Under the pieces are notes generated by a model. That model was not told the origin of the DNA and did no database searches. It worked only from the letters and a program-made list of their open reading frames with translations. This document shows, in pieces, positions 1-8,820 of a stretch of DNA of 64,000 bases. How positions within the stretch are numbered: the stretch's first letter is position 1; each line of letters opens with the position of its first letter. A program made the translations under genes and the position numbers. Location of the stretch: the NCBI RefSeq assembly GCF_034479375.1, contig NZ_CP140155.1:930001-994000 (forward strand). The letters run 5' to 3'. The stretch comes from Rhodopseudomonas palustris (GTDB lineage Bacteria; Pseudomonadota; Alphaproteobacteria; Rhizobiales; Xanthobacteraceae).

Positions 1-2
1 GC

Positions 3-116
3 GCGGTCGATCAGGCGAGCCTCGAATTGGCGCAGAAGCTCGCGGCGCAATCGATTGTGCGTTTGGCCGGCCTGCGCCGGGTCGCCGCCGCTTCCGCCGC
101 AGTCGACCGGCGCTGA
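3..116 (+). CDS. C-terminal end of an unidentified protein (partial)
   Basis: Frame 3 is open from the window edge to a TGA at 114-116 and reads as 37 residues of ordinary protein composition (AVDQASLELAQKLAAQ near the start, then a basic tail). The other two forward frames give Arg-rich, non-protein-like translations here. The gene starts outside the window and I do not recognise it. It may be the tail of the gene next to the decayed haemagglutinin remnant. Confidence 0.35.
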   Translation, partial: AVDQASLELAQKLAAQSIVRLAGLRRVAAASAAVDRR

Positions 117-472
117 TCGTGCGCTGTCAGTTCGCGCGGCGACGGCCTCGACGATCACGCTGAAGCCAGCAGAGTTCCATCGTGATCTCCGACCGGTGGT
201 ACGTTGTTGGACGCCGACAGCTATAGTAGCTGGCGAAATGGCGAGGTTGTGCCAGCGCAAACTCGCGGCAGACTTCAGGCAGGCCGTCCGTCTTCGCGGA
301 CGTATCGAGGCTGTTCTCGCGGCCGTTCACCTCTATCCAAAGCGTAGCGAATTCCGCCGGAGTGACGCGCAGTGCGTTGCGGTCGGTGCCGAGCAGGATG
401 ACGGAGCCGCCGCCGCTGGTCACGGTCTTGGGCGCAGCGGTCGTGATCAGCGCGCCGGCTCGTCCGGCCTAT
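117..472. other. Intergenic stretch without a convincing gene
   Basis: No forward frame looks like a protein. A 98-codon ORF on the minus strand (423 to 127) has a fairly protein-like middle (VTPAEFATLWIEVNG) but no recognisable domain and no clear ribosome binding site, so it is only noted as a possibility. The stretch lies just upstream of the haemagglutinin remnant and may be decayed coding DNA. Confidence 0.3.
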
Positions 473-738
473 GCGGCCGACCTGCGCCCCGGCGCCTCGA
501 TCGCGCTGCTCGCCGGCGCCGGCAGCAGCGGCACCAACTACGCAGCGGTGGCGGCGCTCTATCTCGATCCCGCTAACCGCGCGGTCGCCGGAACGCCGCT
601 GACGACCAGCCGGGCAAGGTCGCCAAGACCTACGAGGTGGAGCTGAGAGAGTTGCTGGCCCAGCGTTGCGGCTACGCTGCCCAAGACGAGCCGATGCGCG
701 CGCTTACTGCGGCGTTCTCAATCTCCGCACCATTCTGA
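473..738 (+). pseudogene. Remnant of a filamentous haemagglutinin C-terminal region, frameshifted
   Basis: The translation from 473 contains ADLRPGASIALLAGAG, then YLDPAN and GTPL. These match, in order, GDLRPGASITMLAGIG, YLDPAN and GTPL in the giant exoprotein at 19006-31605 (about positions 30295-30420). At about 600 the frame shifts and the homology continues in another frame as GKVAKTYEVELRELLA, matching GKVAKTYEKELVAWL, until a TGA at 736-738. The fragment therefore belongs to a second, related TPS exoprotein gene that has been destroyed. No start codon or export domain remains. The sequence between 739 and 1032 shows no further homology that I can see. Confidence 0.8.
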
Positions 739-1032
739 CACGCGGCAATATCGGGGAGCCGCCGCCGCCCGAAATACTGCAGCCGCTGAATCTCCGGTTG
801 TCGCTCAACCTCAAAAGGTAGGCGGAGAGCCCGCGGATCGGCGAGCTCTCGCGTGGCTGCTGGGGCCGACGGAATGGTCGTGGCGAGGTCTGACGGATGG
901 CTCCCTCCGATCGTTATCGAATCGTCATCCCGTTGACATAGGAAGCGGCGATGTAGCCGGTTGGCAGTGGCCGGGTGGATCGCCGAGGCGCCGACTGCCG
1001 TTCCAGCCCCGATTGATGAGATTGTTGCCGTG

Positions 1033-1788
1033 ATGGTGTGGAGCAACGCCAACCTGACGACTGCCGGAGAGGCGAGGGCAAGTCGATGGACCTTGTCACC
1101 GGCCGGCCGCGTGGTGTGCGCGCTGGCGTTGATCCTGAGTGCCGCAATCGCAACCGGAGAGGAAGCTGCAGTCCCGGTGGGACCGATCGCTTTTCGGATT
1201 CGCGCGCAACCGCTGATCGAGGCGCTGCAGGCCTTCAGCCAGCAGAGCGGCGTGCAGGTGATGTTCGAAACCGCAGCCGCTGCAGGTTTCAGGGCCCCTT
1301 CAGTCGAAGGTGACTTTTCGCCGGACGTCGCATTGCGTCTGTTGCTCGCCGAGACCGATCTCAAGGTCCGCTACAGCCGGTCGCGCGCCGTCACACTGGC
1401 GCCGGCGAGCGCGCCCGATCCGGACTTGCCGCCGATGCTGTCGCTGGGGGCAGGGGCGGATATGGCACTCGAGACCCTCCACGTCAGCGGTAAGGACACC
1501 ACGGACCGAAATCAGCTGGGGGAGTATGTCGCCGCGGTTCAGTCGGACATCCAGAAGGCTCTGAAGCGGGTCAATCAGTCCAGGCGCGGTGAGTATCGGA
1601 TCGCGGTGCGGCTGTGGGTCGATCCGGCGTCGCGTGGCATCGACCGCGCAGAACTCGACGGCTCGACCGGCGACCCCGTTCGCGACGCCAGCATCGCCGA
1701 TATGCTGCACATGATGACGCTGAGCCGGCAGCCTCCGCCGAATCTGCCGCGGCCGATCCGGTTCATGATATCGATCAAAGCGCTATAG
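1033..1788 (+). CDS. Periplasmic STN-domain / TonB C-terminal-like fusion protein (copy A)
   Basis: A 251-residue protein with a hydrophobic export signal near the N-terminus (VVCALALILSAAIAT), an STN (secretin and TonB N-terminal) domain at about residues 52-105 (IAFRIRAQPLIEALQAF opens it), and a C-terminal domain at about 155-245 that resembles a TonB C-terminal domain (RLWVDP, STGDPVRDASI, then a Pro-rich end). STN domains normally sit at the periplasmic N-terminus of FecA-type transducing receptors, where they contact FecR. Here there is no beta-barrel, so the protein should be soluble in the periplasm. The ATG at 1033 precedes the signal; a TTG at 961 would add 24 atypical residues. It is followed by tonB, sigma and fecR genes and closely resembles the protein at 16533-17216. 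Confidence 0.8.
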   Translation: MVWSNANLTTAGEARASRWTLSPAGRVVCALALILSAAIATGEEAAVPVGPIAFRIRAQPLIEALQAFSQQSGVQVMFETAAAAGFRAPSVEGDFSPDVALRLLLAETDLKVRYSRSRAVTLAPASAPDPDLPPMLSLGAGADMALETLHVSGKDTTDRNQLGEYVAAVQSDIQKALKRVNQSRRGEYRIAVRLWVDPASRGIDRAELDGSTGDPVRDASIADMLHMMTLSRQPPPNLPRPIRFMISIKAL

Positions 1789-1810
1789 CCACGAAGGTCG
1801 GCCAAACGTC

Positions 1811-2518
1811 ATGTGGGATATTCTGCGCCGCGCCCCGCCGGAGCCCAATGCCGCGCCGGACTGGCGGGCTACCGCGTCCGGCATCGACTTGCGCTGGCTG
1901 GCGATCGCCGCCCTCGCGGTGCCGCTGCTGCTGGCGGCCGGCGTGTATTGGCTGCATCGGCTGCCGCCCGGTCCCAACCTGCGCGCCGATGACAATCTGA
2001 TCGAGGTGCGGCTGATCGCGCCGCAAGGCGCGGCGCCGGAGAGCCAGGATCGGCCACAACCCGTGCCGTCCGAGACGGTGCCGGCGGAGCGGCCGGCGGA
2101 GGCACCGTCGCGCCCGGCGACCGAAACGGCATCGACCCCGGATCCGGCACCGGCCGAACAGCCGGCGCGCACCGATGCGCCGCGGCTGCGGCCGTCCGCG
2201 CCGCCGACCTCGCGGGTCGCGCTCGACCAAAAGGCCGCCACGTTTCAGCGCACGCTGCTGTCGCATATCGCCCGGTTTCGGCGATATCCGGACGAGGCGA
2301 AGCGCAATCACACCCAGGGGATCGTCAGGCTGGTGTTCGCGATGCGGCGCGACGGCAGCGTCAGCAGCATGAAGGTGACGACCAGCTCCGGCTCGGCGAC
2401 CCTCGACCGCGCTGCGCTCGCCACCTTGCGCCGAGCCGAGCCGTTGCCGCGGATTCCGGACGAACTGCCTGACAACCTGAATATTTCCGTGCCGGTGGCC
2501 TTCGATCTCGCGTACTGA
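1811..2518 (+). CDS. TonB-family energy transducer
   Basis: A 235-residue protein of classical TonB layout: short cytoplasmic start, one membrane helix at about residues 28-48, a long Pro/Ala/Glu-rich periplasmic spacer to about 140, and a TonB C-terminal domain with FRRYPDEAKR, then GIVRLVFAMRRDGSV and SGSATLDRAALATLRRAEPLP. TonB transmits proton-motive force from ExbB-ExbD to outer-membrane partners. It lies 22 bases after the STN-TonB-like gene, probably in one transcript. Its C-terminal domain is of the common type, unlike the variant shared by the STN proteins and the second TonB at 9306. No ExbB or ExbD is adjacent; the nearest are at 6374-8807. Confidence 0.9.
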   Translation: MWDILRRAPPEPNAAPDWRATASGIDLRWLAIAALAVPLLLAAGVYWLHRLPPGPNLRADDNLIEVRLIAPQGAAPESQDRPQPVPSETVPAERPAEAPSRPATETASTPDPAPAEQPARTDAPRLRPSAPPTSRVALDQKAATFQRTLLSHIARFRRYPDEAKRNHTQGIVRLVFAMRRDGSVSSMKVTTSSGSATLDRAALATLRRAEPLPRIPDELPDNLNISVPVAFDLAY

Positions 2519-2637
2519 TCGCACCTGCGAAATCCGCCTACAGAAATGTCACGACTTTGTCATTGATGGCCGATACCTACCCTTTTGGCCGAGTGCGGGC
2601 GGTTGGTGAGCACGATAGGTGCGGGTAAATTAGTCAA

Positions 2638-3189
2638 GTGTCCGATCGCAACAGTAAATCGCTCCGCGACGCGCTGGCGGCAGACTATCAGGGACTGGTC
2701 AACCGGCTTACGCGCTGTTTGGGCTCCGCTGACGTCGCCCGCGAAACGCTGCACGAGACGTTTCTCAAGGTCGATCGAGTATCGGACGCGGTCGAGATCC
2801 GCAGTCCATTGGACTATCTGTTCCGTATCGCGCTGAACGTCGCCAAGGATCGCAACAAGAAGGATCGGCATCTGTTGAGCGCCGGCGAGATCGCCGCGAT
2901 CATGGACGTCGTCGACGAGCGGCCCGATCCGGCCATTGTGACCGAATCCCGCATGGAGATCGCCGAGTTTCAGAAAGCGCTCGGTGAATTGCCGGCTCGT
3001 CGCCGAGAGGTTTTCATCGCCGCGCATCTCGAACAGATCCCGCATCGGGATATTGCCCAGCGTTTCGGGATCAACATCCGCACCGTCGAGTTCGACATTC
3101 AGCACGCGATGGAGTATCTCAGCGGCCGATTGGGGCGTCAGGTGGTCCGGCGTTTTGGTCCCCGTCCGCGCCCCAAAGCGGTCGATTAG
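2638..3189 (+). CDS. ECF sigma factor, FecI-like (copy A)
   Basis: A 183-residue protein starting with GTG. Sigma region 2 lies at about residues 15-80, including the core-binding stretch DYLFRIALNVAKDR, and region 4 at about 113-163 with LPARRREVF followed by a helix-turn-helix (HRDIAQRFGINIRTVE). This is the size and layout of FecI-type sigma factors that are held or activated by FecR proteins. A fecR gene follows after 226 bases. The expected targets are the TPS genes around it. The 119-base gap upstream holds a GTCAC motif also seen near other units of the island. Confidence 0.9.
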   Translation: MSDRNSKSLRDALAADYQGLVNRLTRCLGSADVARETLHETFLKVDRVSDAVEIRSPLDYLFRIALNVAKDRNKKDRHLLSAGEIAAIMDVVDERPDPAIVTESRMEIAEFQKALGELPARRREVFIAAHLEQIPHRDIAQRFGINIRTVEFDIQHAMEYLSGRLGRQVVRRFGPRPRPKAVD

Positions 3190-3415
3190 CGGCAGTTCGG
3201 GTCAATCCGGGGGAGTTCGCGCCGATCGGTGTTTTCGCCGCCGGCCGGACGCTTGATCGCCTTCCGGAATCGAACCGTCGAAATACGAAAATCTCTCGAT
3301 ACTGGCCGCTGATAGGATTCGGTCTGCGGGGCCGCGAATCGTCTTAGGATCGACACCAACCTGTGGCCGCTGCGCGCATGCCGGTCCGAGGAGACCTCAG
3401 AGTGGGGGACCGATC

Positions 3416-4402
3416 TTGAGTGCAGCCGACGAGACGCCCGAGCTCGATGCCGTTCAGCGGCAGGCGCTCGCTTGGGTGATCCGGCTGAACTCCGGCGAGG
3501 CGACGTCCGACGATGCCGCCGCTTTGGCGATGTGGCGTAAGCGCGGGCCCGAATACGAGGAGACCTTCCGCGAGGCGGTAAGGCAGTGGCACACATTCGG
3601 CGACGCGACGCGCGAGCTGCTCGGGCGGACCGATGCTGCTCCCACGCGGCCGGTGCGATCCCGGGTCGTGGTCAGCCGTCGCTTCGTGATCGGCGGTTCG
3701 ATGGCCGCCGCCGCTGCCGTCGGCGGCGTCTATGTGGCGGCGCAGCCGCCGCTCGGGCTGTGGCCCTCGATCGAGGAGTTAGCCGCCGACTATCGCACCG
3801 GCAAGGGCGAGCGCCGCACCATCGCCTTGGCGCAGAACATGGCGGTGAAGCTGAACACGCAGACCGCGTTGTCGGTGCGGTCGGCCGCCTCGGCGCCGCG
3901 GGTGGAGCTGGTGTCGGGCGAAGCCGCCGTCGACGTCAAGTCCCAGGCTGCCGCGGTGGCGGTCGACGCCGGAGGCGGGCGGATCGAAACGCTGGAGGCG
4001 AATTTCAACGTCAGATGTATCGATCACAAGGTGTCGCTGGTGTGTTTCAGCGGCGCCCTGCAGGTCGACTGGAAGGGCCAGCGCGCCGCGCTGACAACGT
4101 CGCAGCAACTGACTTACTCGGAGGAGGGCGGCCTGACGCCGGTTTCTCCGGCCGATCCCGAGCAGGCCACGGCGTGGCAGCGGGGGCTTCTGCTGGTCCG
4201 GGACTGGCCGGTCGAGCGTCTCGTCGCCGAGATCAACCGCTATCGTCCCGGCCGTATCGTGATCATGGACGACCGACTCGGCCGTCGCATGATCTCGGGC
4301 ACATTCTATCTGGACCATCTCGACGATGTCGTCGCGCAGGTTCGCGGACTGTTCGGCGCGAGCGCGCGGACGCTGCCGGGCGGCATCCTGTTGCTGAGCT
4401 GA
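3416..4402 (+). CDS. FecR-family anti-sigma regulator (copy A)
   Basis: A 328-residue protein with an N-terminal cytoplasmic sigma-binding domain at about residues 12-65 (RQALAWVIRLNSGEAT, then MWRKRGPEYEETF), a membrane helix at about 91-110 (VIGGSMAAAAAVGGVYVAA), a periplasmic FecR domain at about 125-225, and an STN-like C-terminal domain ending ARTLPGGILLLS. FecR proteins carry a periplasmic signal to the ECF sigma factor. The start is a TTG preceded by GGGGGA; no ATG fits. It pairs with the sigma factor at 2638 and, by family logic, its periplasmic part should contact an STN domain such as that of the protein at 1033. Confidence 0.9.
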   Translation: MSAADETPELDAVQRQALAWVIRLNSGEATSDDAAALAMWRKRGPEYEETFREAVRQWHTFGDATRELLGRTDAAPTRPVRSRVVVSRRFVIGGSMAAAAAVGGVYVAAQPPLGLWPSIEELAADYRTGKGERRTIALAQNMAVKLNTQTALSVRSAASAPRVELVSGEAAVDVKSQAAAVAVDAGGGRIETLEANFNVRCIDHKVSLVCFSGALQVDWKGQRAALTTSQQLTYSEEGGLTPVSPADPEQATAWQRGLLLVRDWPVERLVAEINRYRPGRIVIMDDRLGRRMISGTFYLDHLDDVVAQVRGLFGASARTLPGGILLLS

Positions 4403-4661
4403 CGGCGCGCCCCTGCGACGTCGATCGTCCTTTGGTTTCGACCAGTGAGGGACGGCATCACCGGTACGGGCTCGGAGCCGATTGCGGTCTGAACATTTTG
4501 CAGCCATCCGCGGACTAATCGTTTTGTTCCTTCCCGCTCGAGATTTTTCTTAACTTCCGATTCAGTCCTCGGCCGGGCCAGTCGTCTTCTGATTCGAGAC
4601 ACCGTGAACGCGGCCGCCCGCCGCGTGATCATGCGAGTGTCCGGGAGACGAGCGAGAACCC

Positions 4662-6374
4662 GTGCAGTTTGAAAGTAGCTATCAGCGTCGCGGCCTCGCG
4701 TCCGCGCGGGCGACGGCGTTTTGCCTCAAATCAGCGGCTGTCGCGCTGACCGCGATCGGCGTGGTTGTGCCGGCCGCGGCGCGCAGCGAAACGGCGCAAG
4801 CCGCGGCAACCCAGCCCGGTCCGGCTGCTCAAGCGCAGCCGGCGCAGCGCTTCGACATCCATGATTTCGCCGTTCAGGGGGCCGACAAGCTGCCGCAGAT
4901 CGAGATCGAGGAGGCGGTCTATCCGTTCCTCGGTCCGAACAAGACGGCGGAGGATGTCGAGAAGGCGAGGGCCGCGCTGGAGAAGGCGTATCACGACAAG
5001 GGCCTTCAAACCGTCAGCGTCGCGGTGCCGCCGCAGAACGTCGGACGCAAGGTCGTCGTGCTGAAAGTGACCGAGCTGAAGGTCGGCCGGCTGCGCGTGA
5101 AGAACTCGCGCTACTTCGACGTTGGCAAGATCAAGCGGACGGCGCCGTCGCTGAAGGAAGGGACCGTGCCGAACTTCAAGGACGTGACCAAGGACATCGT
5201 GGCGCTGAATCAATGGCCGGACCGGCGGGTGACGCCGGCTCTTCGGGCCGGCGTCGCGCCGGGGACCGTCGACGTCGATCTCAACGTCGAAGACAAGGCG
5301 CCGATCCACGCATCGGTGGAGCACAACAACCGGCAGTCGCCGAGCACCACCGCGACGCGCGTCAACGCCACGGTGCACTACGACAATCTCTGGCAGCTCG
5401 GACATTCTGCGAGTTTCACCTACCAGGTTGCGCCGGAGCGACGACAGGATGCCGAGGTGTTCTCCGGCTCGTATCTGGCGCGGCTGCCGAATCTCGACTG
5501 GATCAACCTGCTGCTCTACGGCGTGTCCTCGAACAGCAGTGTCGCGAGCGTCGGCGGGACGAACATCGTCGGTCCTGGGCAGATCATCGGCACCCGGGCG
5601 GTGATGACGTTGCCCGGGCGGGACGGCTTCTTCCACACGCTGTCGGCGGGCCTCGATTACAAGCATTTCGAACAGACGGTGGCGCTCGGTGCCGACGCAT
5701 TCTCTTCGCCCGTCACCTACTATCCCGCGGTTGCGAGCTACGGCGCGACGTTCCAGGGCGAGAATTTCACCACGCAGTTCAACGCCGCGGTCACCTACAA
5801 TCTGCGGACGCTGTCGAGCAGCGCGGCGGAATTCGACGCGAAACGTTACTTCGCGTCGCCGAGCTTCACCCACTTCAACGTCGACGTCTCGCACACACAG
5901 GAACTGCCCGAAGGATTCCAGCTTTGGGGCAAGGTGCAGTCGCAGGTCGCCGACGGGCCGTTGGTGTCGAGCGAGCAGATGAGCGTTGGCGGCTTGGACA
6001 GTGTGCGCGGCTATCTCGAATCCGAGACGCTCGGTGACGACGGCGTCGTCGGCAATTTCGAGATCCGCAGTCTGGACGTCGGCTCCTGGCTGCAGTCGCA
6101 GATGAAGGATGAGACCGGGCTGGGGACGCCTCGTTTCACCACTTTCAACGAATGGCGGGTGTTCGGCTTCGCCGACGCCGGCCACGCGTCCATTCAGCGG
6201 CCGCTGCCGGGCCAGATCTCATCGTTCGATCTCTGGAGTTACGGCATCGGCTCCCGGTTCAAGGTGTTCAGCCTGATCAACGGCGTCGTCGTGCTGTCGG
6301 TGCCGATGAAGGACCAAGCCTACACCCGCGCGGGTGATCCGCGCTTCAATTTCCGTGTTTGGGGCGAATTCTGA
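4662..6374 (+). CDS. TpsB outer-membrane transporter (ShlB/FhaC/HecB family)
   Basis: A 570-residue two-partner-secretion pore, close to the usual TpsB length. An export signal (SAAVALTAIGVVVPAAA) is followed by two POTRA domains at about residues 62-210 (RFDIHDFAVQGADKLP; VVVLKVTELKVGRLRVKNSRYFD) and a beta-barrel with the family's conserved VRGY motif at about 448-451 in GGLDSVRGYLESE. The start is a GTG at 4662. TpsB proteins recognise the TPS domain of the exoprotein through their POTRA domains and pass it across the outer membrane; the obvious client is the protein at 19006. The TGA overlaps the ATG of the next gene, so this is the first gene of a coupled operon. The family is not known to need TonB, which makes the neighbours unusual. 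Confidence 0.93.
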   Translation: MQFESSYQRRGLASARATAFCLKSAAVALTAIGVVVPAAARSETAQAAATQPGPAAQAQPAQRFDIHDFAVQGADKLPQIEIEEAVYPFLGPNKTAEDVEKARAALEKAYHDKGLQTVSVAVPPQNVGRKVVVLKVTELKVGRLRVKNSRYFDVGKIKRTAPSLKEGTVPNFKDVTKDIVALNQWPDRRVTPALRAGVAPGTVDVDLNVEDKAPIHASVEHNNRQSPSTTATRVNATVHYDNLWQLGHSASFTYQVAPERRQDAEVFSGSYLARLPNLDWINLLLYGVSSNSSVASVGGTNIVGPGQIIGTRAVMTLPGRDGFFHTLSAGLDYKHFEQTVALGADAFSSPVTYYPAVASYGATFQGENFTTQFNAAVTYNLRTLSSSAAEFDAKRYFASPSFTHFNVDVSHTQELPEGFQLWGKVQSQVADGPLVSSEQMSVGGLDSVRGYLESETLGDDGVVGNFEIRSLDVGSWLQSQMKDETGLGTPRFTTFNEWRVFGFADAGHASIQRPLPGQISSFDLWSYGIGSRFKVFSLINGVVVLSVPMKDQAYTRAGDPRFNFRVWGEF

Positions 6375-8398
6375 TGACAATCGAGAAAGACGACGTGCGC
6401 GGTGCCGGATGGCGGTGGACGCGCGGCGCCAAGGCCCTGACAAGGGCAGGACTGCTCGCGATGGTCGGCGGCCTGCTGCTGACCGCGACCCCCGCCAAGG
6501 CGTGGTGGAACGACGAGTGGCAGCTTCGCAAGAAGATCACGATCGACACCAGCGCCGCAGGCGCCAACATCACCGATCCGATCGGAACCACGCCGCTCCT
6601 GGTGCGGCTGCACACCGGCAACTTCCGCTTCAATGCCACCAAGGAAGACGGTGGCGATCTGCGCTTCGTCGCCGGCGACGACAAGACGCCGCTGAAGTAT
6701 CATATCGAGAAGTTCGACGCGCTGCTCGGCGAAGCCCTGGTCTGGGTTGCTGTCCCGAACTTGCAGCCGGGTGCCAAGACCGAGCTTTGGCTTTACTACG
6801 GCAACAAGAAAGCGGTCGCGGCGGCGGATTCGAAGGGCACCTACGACGCCGACACTCAGCTCGTCTATCATTTTGGCGAGCGCGGCACCGTTCCGCTGGA
6901 TTCCACCGTCTGGGGCAACAATGCACAGAGCGTTGGCCAGCCTGCCGACGGTGCGATGATCGGCACGGGCTTGCGCCTCGACGGTCGCATGCCGCTCACC
7001 TTGCCGTCCTCCTCGGCGCTCGCGCTGGCAGGCAGCAGCGGCTGGACCTGGTCCGCCTGGGTCAAGCCTGCGGCATCGCAACCGAACACCGCGCTCTACA
7101 GCCGGCGGGACGGCGGCAACGCGGTGGTGATCGGCTTCGACAACGGCGCCCCGTTCGTCGAGGTCGCCAACGGCGGCACGGTTCAGCGTAGCGCGACCGC
7201 GTCTCCGATCGCTCTCAATAGCTGGCATCACGTCGCAGTGGTCGCCGGGAACGGACGGGTCACGCTGTATCTCGACGGCAACGCCTATGCCGTGCTCGAC
7301 GCGGCGCTTCCTGCGCTCAACACCCTTGCTTTCGTCGGTGGAGACACGATTCCCTCCAACGCGGCTCCAACAGCGTCGCCGGCTTCAACGCCGGCGCCGG
7401 TGGCCGACGGAAGCAATCCTCCAAGCGAAGCGGACGCCGGCGGCAGTCCTGCCGACGCCGCTCCGGTGGCGGCCGCTCCCGCGGCGGTCGCGATGACGGC
7501 GTTCACCGGCGACATCGACGAGCTCGAGATCAGCAAGGCGTCGCGTCCGGCCGGCTTCGTTCGTGTTGCGGCGATCGGCCAGGGGCTCGACAAAGGCAAG
7601 CTGGTGACGTTCAGCGTCGACGAGGAGACCGGAAGCTGGCTGTCGGGCTATTTCGCCGTGATCCTGAAGTCGGTGACGCTCGACGGCTGGGTGGTGATCG
7701 CCATCCTGATGGTGATGGCGGTGATCAGCTGGATGGTGATGATCGACCGGGCCTCCTATCTGCGGCGCCAGGCGCGGGCGAACGCTCGTTTCATGGCCTG
7801 CTACAACAGCGTCGATTTCGATCTGACGTTGGTGAGCCACGGTTCGCCGGAGCAGGTCGCGACCCTCGGGGGCAAGCTCGACAACAAGGACGCGGCCCTG
7901 ATGCGGTCCTCGTCGTTGTACCGGATCTACCATATCGCCGCCGACGAAATCCGCCGCCGGTCCGGCAAGGGTGGCGTTCCCGTGCTGTCGTCGAGCTCGA
8001 TCGCTGCGATCCGCGCCGCGCTCGACGGCGGTGTGGTTCGTGAAACGCAGCGCCTCAACCGCCTGATGGTGATGCTGACCATCGCGATTTCCGGCGGCCC
8101 GTTCCTCGGCCTGCTCGGCACTGTGGTCGGCGTGATGATCACGTTCGCGGCGATTGCGGCTTCGGGGGACGTCAACGTCAACGCCATCGCACCCGGCATC
8201 GCCGCAGCGCTGGTCGCCACCGTGGCCGGTCTCGGCGTCGCGATCCCCGCGCTGTTCGGCTACAACTACCTGATCTCCCAGATCAAGAATCTCACCGCCG
8301 ACGTGCAGGTGTTCGTCGACGACGTGGTGACGCGGATCGCCGAACTCTACACCTCCGACCGTCCGGCGCCGCTGCGGCGCGGCCAGGCGGCGGAGTGA
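6374..8398 (+). CDS. ExbB/TolQ/MotA-type proton channel with N-terminal DUF2341-LamG periplasmic domain
   Basis: A 674-residue protein. An export signal ends near AKA-WW (residue 43). A DUF2341 domain follows (WWNDEWQLRKKITIDTS, about 44-165), then a concanavalin/LamG-like domain (about 170-330; VYHFGE, GWTWSAWVKP, WHHVAVVAGNGRVTLYLDG) and a Pro/Ala linker. The first channel helix is at about 436-458 and the remaining two helices at about 575-640 (FLGLLGTVVGVMITF). Ordinary ExbB is about 240 residues and has no such domain; this version places a putative glycan- or protein-binding lectin fold on the periplasmic side of the proton channel. The ATG at 6374 overlaps the tpsB stop, and exbD follows after 4 bases. 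Calling it ExbB rather than TolQ rests on the neighbouring TonB. Confidence 0.92.
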   Translation: MTIEKDDVRGAGWRWTRGAKALTRAGLLAMVGGLLLTATPAKAWWNDEWQLRKKITIDTSAAGANITDPIGTTPLLVRLHTGNFRFNATKEDGGDLRFVAGDDKTPLKYHIEKFDALLGEALVWVAVPNLQPGAKTELWLYYGNKKAVAAADSKGTYDADTQLVYHFGERGTVPLDSTVWGNNAQSVGQPADGAMIGTGLRLDGRMPLTLPSSSALALAGSSGWTWSAWVKPAASQPNTALYSRRDGGNAVVIGFDNGAPFVEVANGGTVQRSATASPIALNSWHHVAVVAGNGRVTLYLDGNAYAVLDAALPALNTLAFVGGDTIPSNAAPTASPASTPAPVADGSNPPSEADAGGSPADAAPVAAAPAAVAMTAFTGDIDELEISKASRPAGFVRVAAIGQGLDKGKLVTFSVDEETGSWLSGYFAVILKSVTLDGWVVIAILMVMAVISWMVMIDRASYLRRQARANARFMACYNSVDFDLTLVSHGSPEQVATLGGKLDNKDAALMRSSSLYRIYHIAADEIRRRSGKGGVPVLSSSSIAAIRAALDGGVVRETQRLNRLMVMLTIAISGGPFLGLLGTVVGVMITFAAIAASGDVNVNAIAPGIAAALVATVAGLGVAIPALFGYNYLISQIKNLTADVQVFVDDVVTRIAELYTSDRPAPLRRGQAAE

Positions 8399-8402
8399 GA
8401 CG

Positions 8403-8807
8403 ATGCAGGTCCAAGACGACTCCAAGCCGTATGACGACATCAACATCACGCCGATGTTGGACCTGGCCTACGTCCTGCTGGTGATATTCATCATCATGAC
8501 GACGGCCACGGTGCAGGGCCAGAAGGTCAATCTGCCAAAAGCGTCCGCGGCGCCCAGCCTGGCCACGCAGACGACGAAGGCGATCACCGTCGGCAACGAC
8601 GGCAAGATCTTCCTGGACACCATGCCCGTCACCCTGCCGGAACTGGAGCAGCGCCTGCTGCAGCAGAAGGCGCTTACTCCGGAATTCCCGGTGGTGCTGC
8701 GTGGCGACGCGCAGGCCCAGTACCAGAGCGTGATGGACGTGCTCGATCTGCTGGGCCGGATCGGCCTCAGCCAGGTCGGTCTCGCAACCAAGCCGCTCGT
8801 GAAGTGA
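8403..8807 (+). CDS. exbD: ExbD/TolR biopolymer transport protein
   Basis: A 134-residue protein with a short cytoplasmic start (YDDINITPMLDLAYVLLVIF), one membrane helix at about residues 20-40 that carries the conserved proton-relaying Asp in PMLDLAY, and a periplasmic domain (ITVGNDGKIFLD; FPVVLRGDAQAQY). It is the partner of the ExbB-like channel, four bases upstream, in converting proton-motive force to mechanical work on TonB. Length and layout are normal for ExbD/TolR. Confidence 0.92.
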   Translation: MQVQDDSKPYDDINITPMLDLAYVLLVIFIIMTTATVQGQKVNLPKASAAPSLATQTTKAITVGNDGKIFLDTMPVTLPELEQRLLQQKALTPEFPVVLRGDAQAQYQSVMDVLDLLGRIGLSQVGLATKPLVK

Positions 8808-8820
8808 CGGGGACAATGTC

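Noticed and set aside
127..423. 98-codon ORF on the minus strand near the left edge
   Set aside because: Composition is moderately protein-like, but there is no domain, no clear ribosome binding site and no partner gene.
4731..6185. 484-codon minus-strand ORF opposite tpsB
   Set aside because: It lies wholly within the tpsB gene, whose translation shows POTRA and barrel motifs. The reverse frame has no recognisable feature.
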